Below the pieces are notes generated by a model. That model was not told where the DNA came from. It saw nothing but the letters and a program-made list of their open reading frames with translations, and searched no databases. Shown in pieces: positions 23,700 to 34,931 of a stretch of DNA of 64,000 nucleotides. Numbering within the stretch: position 1 is the first letter of the stretch; every line of letters starts with the position of its first letter. The translations under genes and the position numbers were made by a program. The DNA comes from Lentisphaeria bacterium UBA1791 (GTDB taxonomy: Bacteria > Verrucomicrobiota > Lentisphaeria > Victivallales > Victivallaceae): NCBI GenBank assembly GCA_002314455.1, contig DCFZ01000029.1:5288-69287 (forward strand), in the 5' to 3' direction.

Positions 23700-26678
23700 T
23701 TACGCGTTTTTGCCGCAACACTTTTTGTACTTTTTACCGCTTCCGCAAGGGCAGAGGTCATTGCGGCCGACCTTGGGGGCTTCGCGGTGAAAGGTGATGA
23801 CTTCAGGCGCTTTTTCCTCCTCGTCGGGAAGCGCGGGCGCATCCTCCTGCGGGGCGGCAAACTGCCCGAATGTCTGATGGATCATTTCCTGCGGCATCGA
23901 CGCCAGCAATTCCTCGATACTCGACAACCGGGTCATCGTCACGCGGAAAAGGCTGTGCGCGATATCGCGGTAAACCTGATTCATCATCGTCTTGAAAATG
24001 CCGAACGCCTCGTGCTTGTACTCAACGAGCGGATCTTTCTGGGCGTAGACGCGCAACGACATACTCGAACGCAGATTGTCCATCGCGTACAAGTGCTCCT
24101 GCCACAAGCGGTCGATCGCCTCGAGCACAGTATGGCGGCGCAAATAATCGAATTCCGATTCCGGGAGTTCGCGGTTGCGTTCGTTGTAGGCATTCTCGAC
24201 GCGGTCGACGATCTGCAACGTCAACTTGTCGGCATCGACGAGACGGCCGCCTTCCACTCCGGCAGTCAAATCCGACTGCTGGAAATTGAGCGGGAACGTC
24301 GTATTGAGGTAGGCGAGGAGCTTCGAGTAATCGAAGTCCGCCTTTTTGCCGTCGGCGGCGCTTTCCGCCGCCTGCAACACCTCGTCCTCGACGACTTGCT
24401 CGATGACGCCGAAAAGGACGTCGCCGGGCTTTTCCGACAGGAGCGCGTCGCGGCGCAACTGATAGATGATCTCGCGCTGTTTATTCATCACATCGTCGAA
24501 ATCGAGCGTGCGTTTACGGATGGCGAAATGCTGTTGCTCGACGCGGCGCTGTGCCGTTTCGATTGACTTGTTGAGCCACGGATGCTGAAGTTCATCGCCC
24601 TCTTCCAAGCCGAAACGCTCAAAGATCTTGACGATCCGGTCGCTGCCGAAAAGACGCATCAAGTTGTCTTCGAGCGAAACGTAGAATTTCGAGGAACCGG
24701 GGTCGCCCTGACGCGAGCAACGGCCGCGCAACTGGCGGTCGATGCGGCGCGAATCGTGACGCGACGAACCGATCACGTGCAAGCCGCCGAGCTCCGCGAC
24801 GCCGGGCGCGAGCTTGATATCGGTGCCGCGCCCCGCCATATTGGTGGCGACGGTCACGGCGCCGACCGTGCCGGCGCGGGCGACGATCTCGGCTTCGTGC
24901 TGGTGGTTCTTGGCGTTGAGCACGTTGTGCGGGATGTTGCGCATTTTGAGCATGCGCGACAAAATTTCCGAATCTTCGACCGAAATCGTGCCGAGCAAAA
25001 TCGGCTGACCTTTGGCGTGGCGCGCGATCACATCCTTGAGGATCGCGTTGTACTTTTCGCGCTTGGTCTTGAAAATCGAGTCGTTCTCATCCTTGCGGAT
25101 GCAGGGACGGTTGGTCGGAATGACGATGACGTCGAGCTTGTAGATTTCCTGAAACTCGGCGGCTTCGGTTTCCGCCGTACCGGTCATACCGGCGAGTTTC
25201 TTGTACATGCGGAAGTAGTTCTGGATCGTGATCGTCGCCATCGTCTGCGTTTCCTGCTCGATGGGCACTTGCTCCTTGGCTTCGAGCGCCTGGTGCAACC
25301 CGTCGGAGAAACGGCGCCCCGGCATCAGACGGCCGGTGTGCTCGTCGACGATCAACACTTTGCGATCCTGAACGACGTAATTGACGTCCTTCTCAAAGAG
25401 GCAGTACGCCTTGAGCAACTGCGAGAGGTCGTGAAGCCGCTCGCTCTTGTCAGCGAATTCCTCCTGAAATTCGTTTTTGCGCGTCACCTTTTCTTCATCG
25501 GTCAAATTCTCGTCGGTCTCGATTTTGTGGATCTCGCCGAGCAAGTCGGGCACGATGAACGCCGCTGGATCGTCAGGGGAAATCTCGTGACGGCCCTTGG
25601 CGGTGAGGTCGGCTTCGTTGGTCTTTTCGTCGATGACGAAAAAGAGGTCGCTCTGAACTTCCTGCAACAAGCCGCGGTTGTTATCGCTGTGCACGCGCGA
25701 CTCGACTTTTTCGAGTTCCTTGAGAATCTCGCCGTCCTCGAGGATGCGCAACAACTGCTTGTGTGTCGGCATGCCGAATTTGACCTGAAGCAACTTGACC
25801 AGCGCCGCGTCGCGCTCATCGGCGGTCGCCGACTCGTTGGCGAGAACGCTGCGCGCTTCGTTAGCAAGACGCGAGCAAAAGAGGTTCTGCTTGTTGTAAA
25901 GCGCCGCCACCAGCGGCTGCAACTGATCGAACTGACTGTCGGAACTCGGCACCGGGCCGGAAATAATCAACGGAGTCCGCGCTTCGTCGATCAAAATGCT
26001 GTCGATCTCGTCGATGATCGCGTAGTAGTGATCGCGCTGAACGAGCTGTTCCTTTTCGGTCGCCATACCCATATCGCGCAAGTAGTCGAAACCGAATTCG
26101 CTGTTGGTGCCGTAGGTGATGTCGCAATTGTACTGCTCGCGGCGGACGTCCGGCGGTTGCATATTCTGCAGACAACCGACCGTAAGACCGAGAAACTTGA
26201 AGACTTGCCCCATCCACGAGGAGTCGCGCAACGCGAGGTAGTCGTTGACCGTCACCAACTGGCAGTTCTTGCCGGTCAGCGCATTCAGGTAAAGCGGCAA
26301 CGTCGCAACCAGCGTTTTGCCTTCGCCCGTCGCCATTTCGGCGATGTTTCCGCGGTGAAGCGCGATGCCGCCAACCAGCTGAACGTCGAAAGGAACCATG
26401 TCCCAACGCACCATTTGACCGCAGACCTCGAACTCCTGACCGACCAAACGGCGGCAGGCATTCTTGACGGCGGCAAATGCTTCGCACATAATGTCGTCGA
26501 GCGTTTCGCCGTTGGCGAGACGCGCTTTGAATTCTGCCGTCTTGGCTTGCAGTTCGGCGTCGGTAAGTTTCTGATATTCGATCTCGATCGCGTTGATCTT
26601 GTCAACGAGCGGCCACATCTTTTTGAGGTCGCGCTTCGACTTGCTGCCGAAAATCAGCTTGAGAATGAAGTTGATCAT
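23700..26678 (-). CDS. secA: protein translocase motor SecA
   Basis: The ATPase that drives preproteins through SecYEG. At 992 residues it is within the usual range, slightly long. Visible are the Walker A motif MATGEGKTL near residue 116, the DEAD-type IIDEIDSILIDEARTP near 220, the AGRGTDIKL motif of NBD2 near 620, and the C-terminal zinc-binding tail CPCGSGKKYKKCC, which binds SecB or ribosomes. An extra segment of about 100 residues (near 270-400) interrupts NBD1, in the region where the variable domain lies in several phyla. It starts 15 bases after pyrE and is last in the ptsN - Zn-ribbon - pyrE - secA unit. Confidence 0.98.
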   Translation of the reverse strand: MINFILKLIFGSKSKRDLKKMWPLVDKINAIEIEYQKLTDAELQAKTAEFKARLANGETLDDIMCEAFAAVKNACRRLVGQEFEVCGQMVRWDMVPFDVQLVGGIALHRGNIAEMATGEGKTLVATLPLYLNALTGKNCQLVTVNDYLALRDSSWMGQVFKFLGLTVGCLQNMQPPDVRREQYNCDITYGTNSEFGFDYLRDMGMATEKEQLVQRDHYYAIIDEIDSILIDEARTPLIISGPVPSSDSQFDQLQPLVAALYNKQNLFCSRLANEARSVLANESATADERDAALVKLLQVKFGMPTHKQLLRILEDGEILKELEKVESRVHSDNNRGLLQEVQSDLFFVIDEKTNEADLTAKGRHEISPDDPAAFIVPDLLGEIHKIETDENLTDEEKVTRKNEFQEEFADKSERLHDLSQLLKAYCLFEKDVNYVVQDRKVLIVDEHTGRLMPGRRFSDGLHQALEAKEQVPIEQETQTMATITIQNYFRMYKKLAGMTGTAETEAAEFQEIYKLDVIVIPTNRPCIRKDENDSIFKTKREKYNAILKDVIARHAKGQPILLGTISVEDSEILSRMLKMRNIPHNVLNAKNHQHEAEIVARAGTVGAVTVATNMAGRGTDIKLAPGVAELGGLHVIGSSRHDSRRIDRQLRGRCSRQGDPGSSKFYVSLEDNLMRLFGSDRIVKIFERFGLEEGDELQHPWLNKSIETAQRRVEQQHFAIRKRTLDFDDVMNKQREIIYQLRRDALLSEKPGDVLFGVIEQVVEDEVLQAAESAADGKKADFDYSKLLAYLNTTFPLNFQQSDLTAGVEGGRLVDADKLTLQIVDRVENAYNERNRELPESEFDYLRRHTVLEAIDRLWQEHLYAMDNLRSSMSLRVYAQKDPLVEYKHEAFGIFKTMMNQVYRDIAHSLFRVTMTRLSSIEELLASMPQEMIHQTFGQFAAPQEDAPALPDEEEKAPEVITFHREAPKVGRNDLCPCGSGKKYKKCCGKNA

Positions 26679-26693
26679 AAAGCGTTTAAGTTT

Positions 26694-27263
26694 TTATTTG
26701 GAGCCGGGGCGGTCGATCGGCAGATTTTTCGCGCAAAGCGGGCACGCCGCCGGATCAAACGTCGGCAGATTGAGCTTCAGCGCGCTCTTGAAAAGCGGCA
26801 CGTCGAATTTCGCCTCGCCGCCCGAACGGTCGACGATGACCGCAACGCCGACGACTTCCGCGCCGAAACTGCGGACGAGGTCGATCGTCTGCTGTACGCG
26901 GCCGCCTTTGGTGACGACGTCTTCGGCGACGAGCACCTTTTCCCCGGGACGGAGCGCGAAACCGCGCTTGAGAATCAGTTTGCCGTCTTCCTTATCGGCG
27001 AAGATCGCGCGGCAATGGAGCGCACGCGCCATTTCCTGACCGACGATCAAGCCGCCGACCGCAGGGCTGATGACAGTTTCCGCGCCGCAACCGGCAAAGG
27101 ACTCGGCGATGTGCCGGCAGACGATTTCCGCCTTATCGGGGTATTGCAACAGCAGCGCCGCCTGAAAGAAGTGGTCGCTGTGCAGTCCGCTGCGAAGTTG
27201 AAAGTGACCGGTGAGCAAGGCGCCGGACGATTTGAGAATGTCGATAATTTCCTGTTCTGTCAT
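26694..27263 (-). CDS. pyrE: orotate phosphoribosyltransferase
   Basis: Transfers phosphoribose from PRPP to orotate, giving OMP in pyrimidine synthesis. The 189-residue product has the PRPP-binding motif VLVAEDVVTKGG near residue 113 and the conserved VISPAVGG loop near 64. A C-terminal CPLC pair with the ending IDRPGSK marks the longer PyrE subgroup found in many non-proteobacteria. It lies between a Zn-ribbon protein and secA, with about 50 and 15 bases between genes, so it is likely one transcript with them. Confidence 0.93.
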   Translation of the reverse strand: MTEQEIIDILKSSGALLTGHFQLRSGLHSDHFFQAALLLQYPDKAEIVCRHIAESFAGCGAETVISPAVGGLIVGQEMARALHCRAIFADKEDGKLILKRGFALRPGEKVLVAEDVVTKGGRVQQTIDLVRSFGAEVVGVAVIVDRSGGEAKFDVPLFKSALKLNLPTFDPAACPLCAKNLPIDRPGSK

Positions 27264-27314
27264 AAAAATACCTCTTGAAATACCGGCGCAAGATCAGTGC
27301 GTACCGGGATTGGA

Positions 27315-27704
27315 TTAACGGAATGCTTTTTCCGCCATCGGTTCGGCGCGGAAGCAGAAATCCACTTTTTTGCCGCCGAAATCAAGCGTGATGACCGTAT
27401 TGAGACGGGTCAACAGCAAGGCGTAGGGCACGCGGACTTCGCCGCCTGCGACATTGACGGAAACCGCGCTGTCGCCGAGAATATCCTGCGAATCACGGAT
27501 CGCCGTCATCAGCGTCACCATCTTTTCCAGCTTGCCGCGCAACGCCTCGTCAAAAGCGTACGCACGGTGGCATTTGGGGCAGACGACCTGAAAATCCGGA
27601 TCGGAAATTTCCGCCAGATTGAACTTCACCACGCCGCCACAGTCGGTTTCAACGCAAACGAAATCCAGTTGCGCTTTGGCGCCGATTGTGTTGTCTTGAG
27701 CCAT
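27315..27704 (-). CDS. small Zn-ribbon protein of unknown function
   Basis: A 129-residue protein. Four cysteines near the N-terminus, CVETDC (about 17-22) and CPKC (about 42-45), form a probable zinc ribbon. The rest is an alpha-beta segment including KLEKMVTLMTAIRDSQDIL and a strand-rich tail. There is no signal peptide or membrane helix. Its stop lies 51 bases before pyrE, and its start directly follows ptsN, so it belongs to the ptsN - pyrE - secA operon. No family was recognised; a nucleic-acid-binding or regulatory role is conceivable, but the sequence does not show it. Confidence 0.7.
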   Translation of the reverse strand: MAQDNTIGAKAQLDFVCVETDCGGVVKFNLAEISDPDFQVVCPKCHRAYAFDEALRGKLEKMVTLMTAIRDSQDILGDSAVSVNVAGGEVRVPYALLLTRLNTVITLDFGGKKVDFCFRAEPMAEKAFR

Positions 27705-27705
27705 C

Positions 27706-28167
27706 TTACGCCTCGGCGTGGATCATCGCGTCAATCTGATCGACGTTGCCGTCGGTATCGATCAGTTTTTCAATCAATTCCGCATTGCGGAAACGGCGGG
27801 AAATGCTGCTCAAAAGCTGCAGATAGGCTTCCTGATTTTCATCGGGAGCGACCGTGAAAACGATCACGCGCACCGGCTGATCGTCCTGCCCCTGATAATC
27901 GGTGATCGGGTTTTCACAGATGCCGATGAGCACAAAGGGGTGCAGAATATCGTTGACGCGGATGTGGGGCAACGCCAGTTTGCCGCCGACGCCGGTGGTC
28001 ATCATCTGCTCGCGCTTCCAAATCAGACGGAAGATCATATCGCGATCGAGCTTGGTCAGTTCCGCGGCGCGGGAGATCAGCTGATCCATCACTTCCAGTT
28101 TGTTGTGACCACTGAGCGCCAGGATCGATTCCTTGGTGACGAATTGGGCGAAATCATTGTTCATCAT
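27706..28167 (-). CDS. PTS IIA-like nitrogen-regulatory protein (EIIA-Ntr family)
   Basis: A 153-residue cytoplasmic protein of the fructose/mannitol EIIA fold. The phosphorylated His is His68 in KLALPHIRVN; KREQMMTTGVGGK before it and the C-terminal ISRRFRNAELIEKLIDTD helix are typical of the family. EIIA-Ntr proteins receive phosphate from PtsO/Npr and regulate metabolism or potassium transport rather than sugar uptake. In E. coli ptsN sits beside hpf and rpoN; here it heads an operon with pyrE and secA, while hpf is 31 kb away. A promoter lies upstream at 28257-28284. Confidence 0.85.
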   Translation of the reverse strand: MMNNDFAQFVTKESILALSGHNKLEVMDQLISRAAELTKLDRDMIFRLIWKREQMMTTGVGGKLALPHIRVNDILHPFVLIGICENPITDYQGQDDQPVRVIVFTVAPDENQEAYLQLLSSISRRFRNAELIEKLIDTDGNVDQIDAMIHAEA

Positions 28168-28256
28168 AGCTACTCCAAAAAAATAAAACCTGTAAATGTT
28201 GGTTTTTGACTAAAAGCAAACGCACCGCTCCAAGCCGGAGCAGTTGTTCTATCAAT

Positions 28257-28284
28257 AAAATAACCCTAAAACATCATTTGTCAA
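28257..28284 (-). promoter_or_regulatory. sigma-70 type promoter for the ptsN-pyrE-secA unit
   Basis: Minus strand: TTGACA (28284-28279), 16-base spacer, TATTTT (28262-28257). A small GCTCC/GGAGC hairpin follows in the leader at about 28236-28250. Confidence 0.6.
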
Positions 28285-28370
28285 GGATTTTCCTTATGAA
28301 ATAAGGTAAATCTTGCTTTTTTTTATTAAAAATCACTTTTTTTTGCTGAAAAAATTTGTCGGACGCCCTC

Positions 28371-28399
28371 TTGAAAAGCGGCGCCCGCCATATTATGTT
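28371..28399 (+). promoter_or_regulatory. sigma-70 type promoter for uvrA
   Basis: TTGAAA at 28371-28376, 17-base spacer, TATGTT at 28394-28399, 47 bases before the uvrA start. No SOS box was seen. Confidence 0.6.
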
Positions 28400-28445
28400 A
28401 GATGACGCGCCCGCGCCGGTTATGCGGGCAACACTTGAGGATCTT

Positions 28446-31289
<2,844 letters not shown>

Positions 31290-31296
31290 ACAATAC

Positions 31297-31339
31297 AAGA
31301 GGGGGGGGGCGGCGTGAGCGCCCCTCGCATTTCCCTCTT
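31297..31339. terminator. hairpin between convergent uvrA and SBP genes
   Basis: AAGAGGG (31297-31303) pairs with CCCTCTT (31333-31339), with an inner GGGCG/CGCCC stem. A run of nine G at 31301-31309 lies in the left arm. It probably ends transcription from both sides. Confidence 0.65.
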
Positions 31340-33098
31340 ACTTCTCATAAAAAATGATTTCTGGAATACCGATAGGAAATTCGCGAACGTTGCCGAATTT
31401 GCCGGAAATGGCGCGTAACGCATAAGGGGTGAATAAAAAGGTGTAAGGTTGATCCTCATAAAGGATGCGTTCGAGGCGGTGAGCGATTTCAATGCGTTTG
31501 TTGAGATCGAAAGTGACGCGCATTTCTTCGATCAGGCGGTCGACTTCTTCGTTGTGATAGCCGATGAAGTTGCTTCCGGAGCCGGCGATTTGGGAGGAGT
31601 GCCAAATCTGATAGAGATCGGGGTCAAAGGAACCGCTCCAGCCGAGGGTGCAGACGTCGAAATCGCGTTCATCGAGTTTGCGTACATAGACGGACCACTC
31701 GACGGTTTGAATCTGCATGTCGATGCCGGCGGCGGCGAAACTTTCTTTCAGGAGGGGGAGCATTTTTTGCTGGATCGGGTGGTTGGCGACCTGAAGGATG
31801 GTAAAGGAAAGTTTGCGCCCGGATTTTTCGCGGATGCCGTCGCCGTCGGTGTCGAGCCATCCGGCTTGGGATAAGAGATGCTTTGCGTGTTCGGGGTCGT
31901 AGCGCCATGGCGGCAGTGTTTTGTCGCAGTAAGCGCTTTGCAGATAAAAGGGACCGTTGACACATTCGGCGAGGTCGAAATAGACGTCGCGGCGGATTTT
32001 TTCGCGGTCGACGAGGGAACTTAAAGCCTGACGGACTTGCTTGTCCTGAAAAATCGGATTTTTCTCATTGTATCCGATATAAGTATAAACGGGGGTGAGA
32101 TAGCGATAGCGGTGGAAACTGCCGTTGTTGAACATCGGATCGCGGGCGCGGTTGACCCATTGGTCGGGGGTCAGGTTGAGCGCATCGAGTGTTTTGGCGC
32201 GCAACGCCTGAAAACGGGTATTGGGGTGCTTGATGATTTTGAATTCCAAGATGTCGATCCGCGGAGCGATGCCATAGTCGCTGCCGAAATAGTTTTCGTT
32301 GCGCACGAGCCGGATGAATTGATCGCGTTTCCACTCGTCGAGGCGGTAGGGGCCGCAGCCGACGATCATCCGGTTGCGTTGGTGATCCTGGTTGAAGCGG
32401 CTGCCGTCGAAAGGACCGGGGTAGTTCCAGTAGAATTTTTTCGGCAGGGGCGACATACCGAGCGTTGCCGACAACGAACCGTAAAAGGGGCGTTTCCAGT
32501 AGACGGTAAAGTGATAATCGTCGAGGACTTCGATGCGGTCGAGGTCCTGATAATAAACGCGAAGCGGTGCGGCGTTGACGCTTTCATTTTGAACGACATC
32601 GATAAAAAATTTGAAATCGTGGGCAGTCACTTCCAATTTGCGCACCATTTCGCCGGAGTCGGGGTCGCGGTAATCGCAATACCAGACATTTTTGCGCAGG
32701 GTGATATCGTAGCGGAGGTGGTCTTCGGAAATCTGCCACGACTCGGCGAGCAGCGGCAGAAATTCCTCGGGGTGCTCCCAATCGCGTTCGCCGAGAGAAG
32801 AGTTGCAAAGTCCGGTGATTTCCGCGGCGGTTGCTTCGTTGAGGATGATGGTGTTGAAATGCGCGGGTTCGGCGGCGAGCGCCTGGGTCATGGTGCCGCC
32901 GTCGGGGGCGTTGAGTTTGTAGAATTTCCGGTTGGCAATCGGCACGTCGAGATGCTTCGGGGGGCCGTAAAGGCCGACGCGGCCGCGTTGACCTTTGGTG
33001 ATCTGCCGGTGGCAGGCGCGCCAGGCGACACAGCTGAAAAAAAGCAGAACGGGGGCAAGGGCGAGTGCAATCAGTTGGATCAGGAATTTTTTCCGCAT
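31338..33098 (-). CDS. family 5 extracellular solute-binding protein (peptide-type)
   Basis: A 586-residue exported solute-binding protein of the DppA/OppA class. The N-terminus is a hydrophobic segment ending FFSC, which may be a lipobox or a membrane anchor. Family features are EPAHFNTIILNEATA near residue 78, LPLLAESWQIS with LRKNVWY near 130, and VRQALSSLVDREKIRRDVYF near 370. Such proteins bind peptides, nickel or opines for an ABC importer, but no importer genes are near. Its start lies one base after the stop of the LptF-like permease, so the two are translationally coupled, an unusual pairing. Ligand unknown. Confidence 0.85.
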   Translation of the reverse strand: MRKKFLIQLIALALAPVLLFFSCVAWRACHRQITKGQRGRVGLYGPPKHLDVPIANRKFYKLNAPDGGTMTQALAAEPAHFNTIILNEATAAEITGLCNSSLGERDWEHPEEFLPLLAESWQISEDHLRYDITLRKNVWYCDYRDPDSGEMVRKLEVTAHDFKFFIDVVQNESVNAAPLRVYYQDLDRIEVLDDYHFTVYWKRPFYGSLSATLGMSPLPKKFYWNYPGPFDGSRFNQDHQRNRMIVGCGPYRLDEWKRDQFIRLVRNENYFGSDYGIAPRIDILEFKIIKHPNTRFQALRAKTLDALNLTPDQWVNRARDPMFNNGSFHRYRYLTPVYTYIGYNEKNPIFQDKQVRQALSSLVDREKIRRDVYFDLAECVNGPFYLQSAYCDKTLPPWRYDPEHAKHLLSQAGWLDTDGDGIREKSGRKLSFTILQVANHPIQQKMLPLLKESFAAAGIDMQIQTVEWSVYVRKLDERDFDVCTLGWSGSFDPDLYQIWHSSQIAGSGSNFIGYHNEEVDRLIEEMRVTFDLNKRIEIAHRLERILYEDQPYTFLFTPYALRAISGKFGNVREFPIGIPEIIFYEK

Positions 33099-33099
33099 G

Positions 33100-34218
33100 T
33101 CAGCGCCGCGAAATATGCATAATCATATGGGCGCCGAGCAACTGAAAGATGATGTTGGGCAACCACAAAAGATATTGCGGATAAAGCTTCGGATAATTCC
33201 CGAATGATTCGCACAAGATGATCGACAGGAAAAAGACGCCGGCGAGAATGACGCTCAAAAAGAGTCCGATTGAAGTTTCGCGCCGGTTGGTGCGGATCGC
33301 CAGCGGCAAACCGAGCAACAGAAAGGCGATCGGCGCCAAGGCGAAAGCGATACGCTGATTGAGTTCGACTTCCATACGGGTCGTATCTTTGCCGAGTTGC
33401 TTGGTCATATGGATCTGCGCCATCAGATCCTGCAAACGCATATATTTCGGGCGGATCGACAAACGCTGGGCGTTGGCTTTGCCGCCGTAGTTGATCGGTA
33501 TCTCCATATCGCCGGCGAAAATACGGTCGATCGAATCGCCGATGCCTTCGTTGCCCGCGCCGAGGTCGCCGGTTTTGCTGGTTGCGATGGCGTTGTTGAG
33601 CTTGATGGTCAGAATATGGGTCTCGGGATCGGCGGAAAGGTTGCCGCTTTCGGCGGAAATGTCCTGTTCGACTTTCGTACCCTTGGCGTTGAGCGTATAC
33701 ATCTGGACGCCGTAGATGTTGCCGTTGGATTCCTTGCGGTCGATGTAGATGAGCTTGTTGTCGTACATCACCGGTTGCCCCGGCTCAAAGATCGCCAGCG
33801 GCTGATCCATGACGGCGTCTTCCATCATCGTGCGTGATTTCAGGAGCAACGGCGGCCCGACTTCGACTTGCAGATAAAGGCAAAGCCCCGTGAGCAACAG
33901 CGTAACCAGCACGATCGGCGAGATGATCTGCAAAATCGACACGCCGCACGCGCGCATTGCCGTGATCTCGTTGTCGGCGGACATTCGCCCGAAAACCAGC
34001 ATCACCGCGACCATCACCGCCCACGGCACGGTAAAGGTGAGGATGTTCGGCAAAATATAGGCGGTGAATTTGCAGAACGTCCACAAACTGATACCGCGTG
34101 AAAGATAATCCACCACCTTGATCAGATTGGCGCCGGTCAGACCAAAGGTCAAAATGCCGATCGCCATAAAGAAAGCGACCAGAAATCCGCGTAAAATGTA
34201 CCAGTTGAGAATTTTCAT
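33100..34218 (-). CDS. LptF/LptG-family permease
   Basis: A 372-residue inner-membrane protein of the YjgP/YjgQ family, which extracts lipopolysaccharide from the inner membrane together with LptB. It has the family layout: two or three N-terminal helices (FLVAFFMAIGILTFGLTG), a periplasmic beta-jellyroll domain (about 130-270) and three C-terminal helices. MSADNEITAMRACGVS near 85 is the coupling-helix region that meets LptB. ATG 34218 is preferred over the start at 34272, which lies upstream of the promoter -10 box. Only one LptF/G gene is present here. lptB is at 59264, and the gene coupled downstream encodes a solute-binding protein. Confidence 0.88.
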   Translation of the reverse strand: MKILNWYILRGFLVAFFMAIGILTFGLTGANLIKVVDYLSRGISLWTFCKFTAYILPNILTFTVPWAVMVAVMLVFGRMSADNEITAMRACGVSILQIISPIVLVTLLLTGLCLYLQVEVGPPLLLKSRTMMEDAVMDQPLAIFEPGQPVMYDNKLIYIDRKESNGNIYGVQMYTLNAKGTKVEQDISAESGNLSADPETHILTIKLNNAIATSKTGDLGAGNEGIGDSIDRIFAGDMEIPINYGGKANAQRLSIRPKYMRLQDLMAQIHMTKQLGKDTTRMEVELNQRIAFALAPIAFLLLGLPLAIRTNRRETSIGLFLSVILAGVFFLSIILCESFGNYPKLYPQYLLWLPNIIFQLLGAHMIMHISRR

Positions 34219-34250
34219 CGGCGAAAGCGTCTCTCCATTTTGTTTCCTAT

Positions 34251-34279
34251 AAAATACACGCCAAAGACGCATTTGGCAA
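34251..34279 (-). promoter_or_regulatory. sigma-70 type promoter for the LptF-like/SBP pair
   Basis: Minus strand: TTGCCA (34279-34274), 17-base spacer, TATTTT (34256-34251), 32 bases before the start codon. Confidence 0.55.
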
Positions 34280-34308
34280 ATACGTTGTAAAAAAAAACCT
34301 CTTTTTAC

Positions 34309-34337
34309 TTGAAATGTGCGCGCGTATGAGCTATTTT
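34309..34337 (+). promoter_or_regulatory. sigma-70 type promoter for the ExbB/MotA-like pair
   Basis: TTGAAA at 34309-34314, 17-base spacer, TATTTT at 34332-34337. The start codon is at 34398 and is preceded by GGAGGG at 34384-34389. Confidence 0.6.
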
Positions 34338-34397
34338 AATGGCAACAGGCAACACAAACCAACCAACCAAGCCGGCATCCGGCGGAGGGAAATTATT

Positions 34398-34931
34398 ATG
34401 GCAAATGCAAAAATCAACTGGAAACCGCTCATCATCATCGCCGCCGCCGGCATTGTCGTCGTCATTGCGGCCAATCTCATTTTCAGCCACGCGGCGTGGT
34501 TGCGCGATCTTTTTTCCGGCAGCAATCCCGTCGGGGAAGTTGCGGAGGGCAAAGGGCAGACGCTCGCCGCGCGCAACGCGATGGCGGCGCGCATTTCGAT
34601 GACGATTTTCGTCGCGATCACCGCATTGCAGGTGCTGGCATTCGGCATCGGCTACGCCGTCGTCAACGCCATCCGCAAGAGCGACGAATCCCCCGCGCTG
34701 AAACTGGTGCGGCTGGAAGGGTCGGAAATCTTTTTCGACGTGCCGCTTTACGTCGGACTTTTTGGTACGATCCTGGCATTTCTCGTGATGTCCTATTCGC
34801 CTCAGAGCAGTCGGTTGATCGCCTACAGTTCGACGCTGATCGGCATTATTTTCAGCTTGGTGTTGCGGATCTCGCTCCACTATCCGTTGCGGCAGAAACT
34901 TGAAAGTGAAAAAGCGGGGAGCAACAAGTGA
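34398..34931 (+). CDS. four-helix membrane protein, possibly ExbB/TolQ/MotA-like
   Basis: A 177-residue inner-membrane protein with helices at about 11-28, 67-89, 113-132 and 140-160. The last two recall the MotA/TolQ/ExbB proton-channel domain: YVGLFGTILAF (118-128) resembles the GLLGTVLG helix, and SSTLIGII followed by a basic tail resembles the final helix with its channel Thr. This is pattern similarity only. The next gene starts on its stop (GTGA) and encodes a single-helix protein with an aspartate in that helix, as ExbD/MotB have. Together they could form a proton-driven complex. GGAGGG precedes the ATG at 34398; an earlier in-frame ATG lies inside the promoter. Confidence 0.6.
   Translation: MANAKINWKPLIIIAAAGIVVVIAANLIFSHAAWLRDLFSGSNPVGEVAEGKGQTLAARNAMAARISMTIFVAITALQVLAFGIGYAVVNAIRKSDESPALKLVRLEGSEIFFDVPLYVGLFGTILAFLVMSYSPQSSRLIAYSSTLIGIIFSLVLRISLHYPLRQKLESEKAGSNK

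Noticed and set aside
21349..23790. Plus-strand open frame of about 813 codons
   Set aside because: Antisense to the 901-residue exported protein and running across its promoter and the secA end; no motif or ribosome-binding site supports it.
24582..27278. Plus-strand open frame of about 898 codons opposite secA and pyrE
   Set aside because: It lies antisense to clear SecA and PyrE coding sequence; such frames arise from GC-rich codon use, and the translation is low-complexity and Arg/Asp/Val-rich without family motifs.
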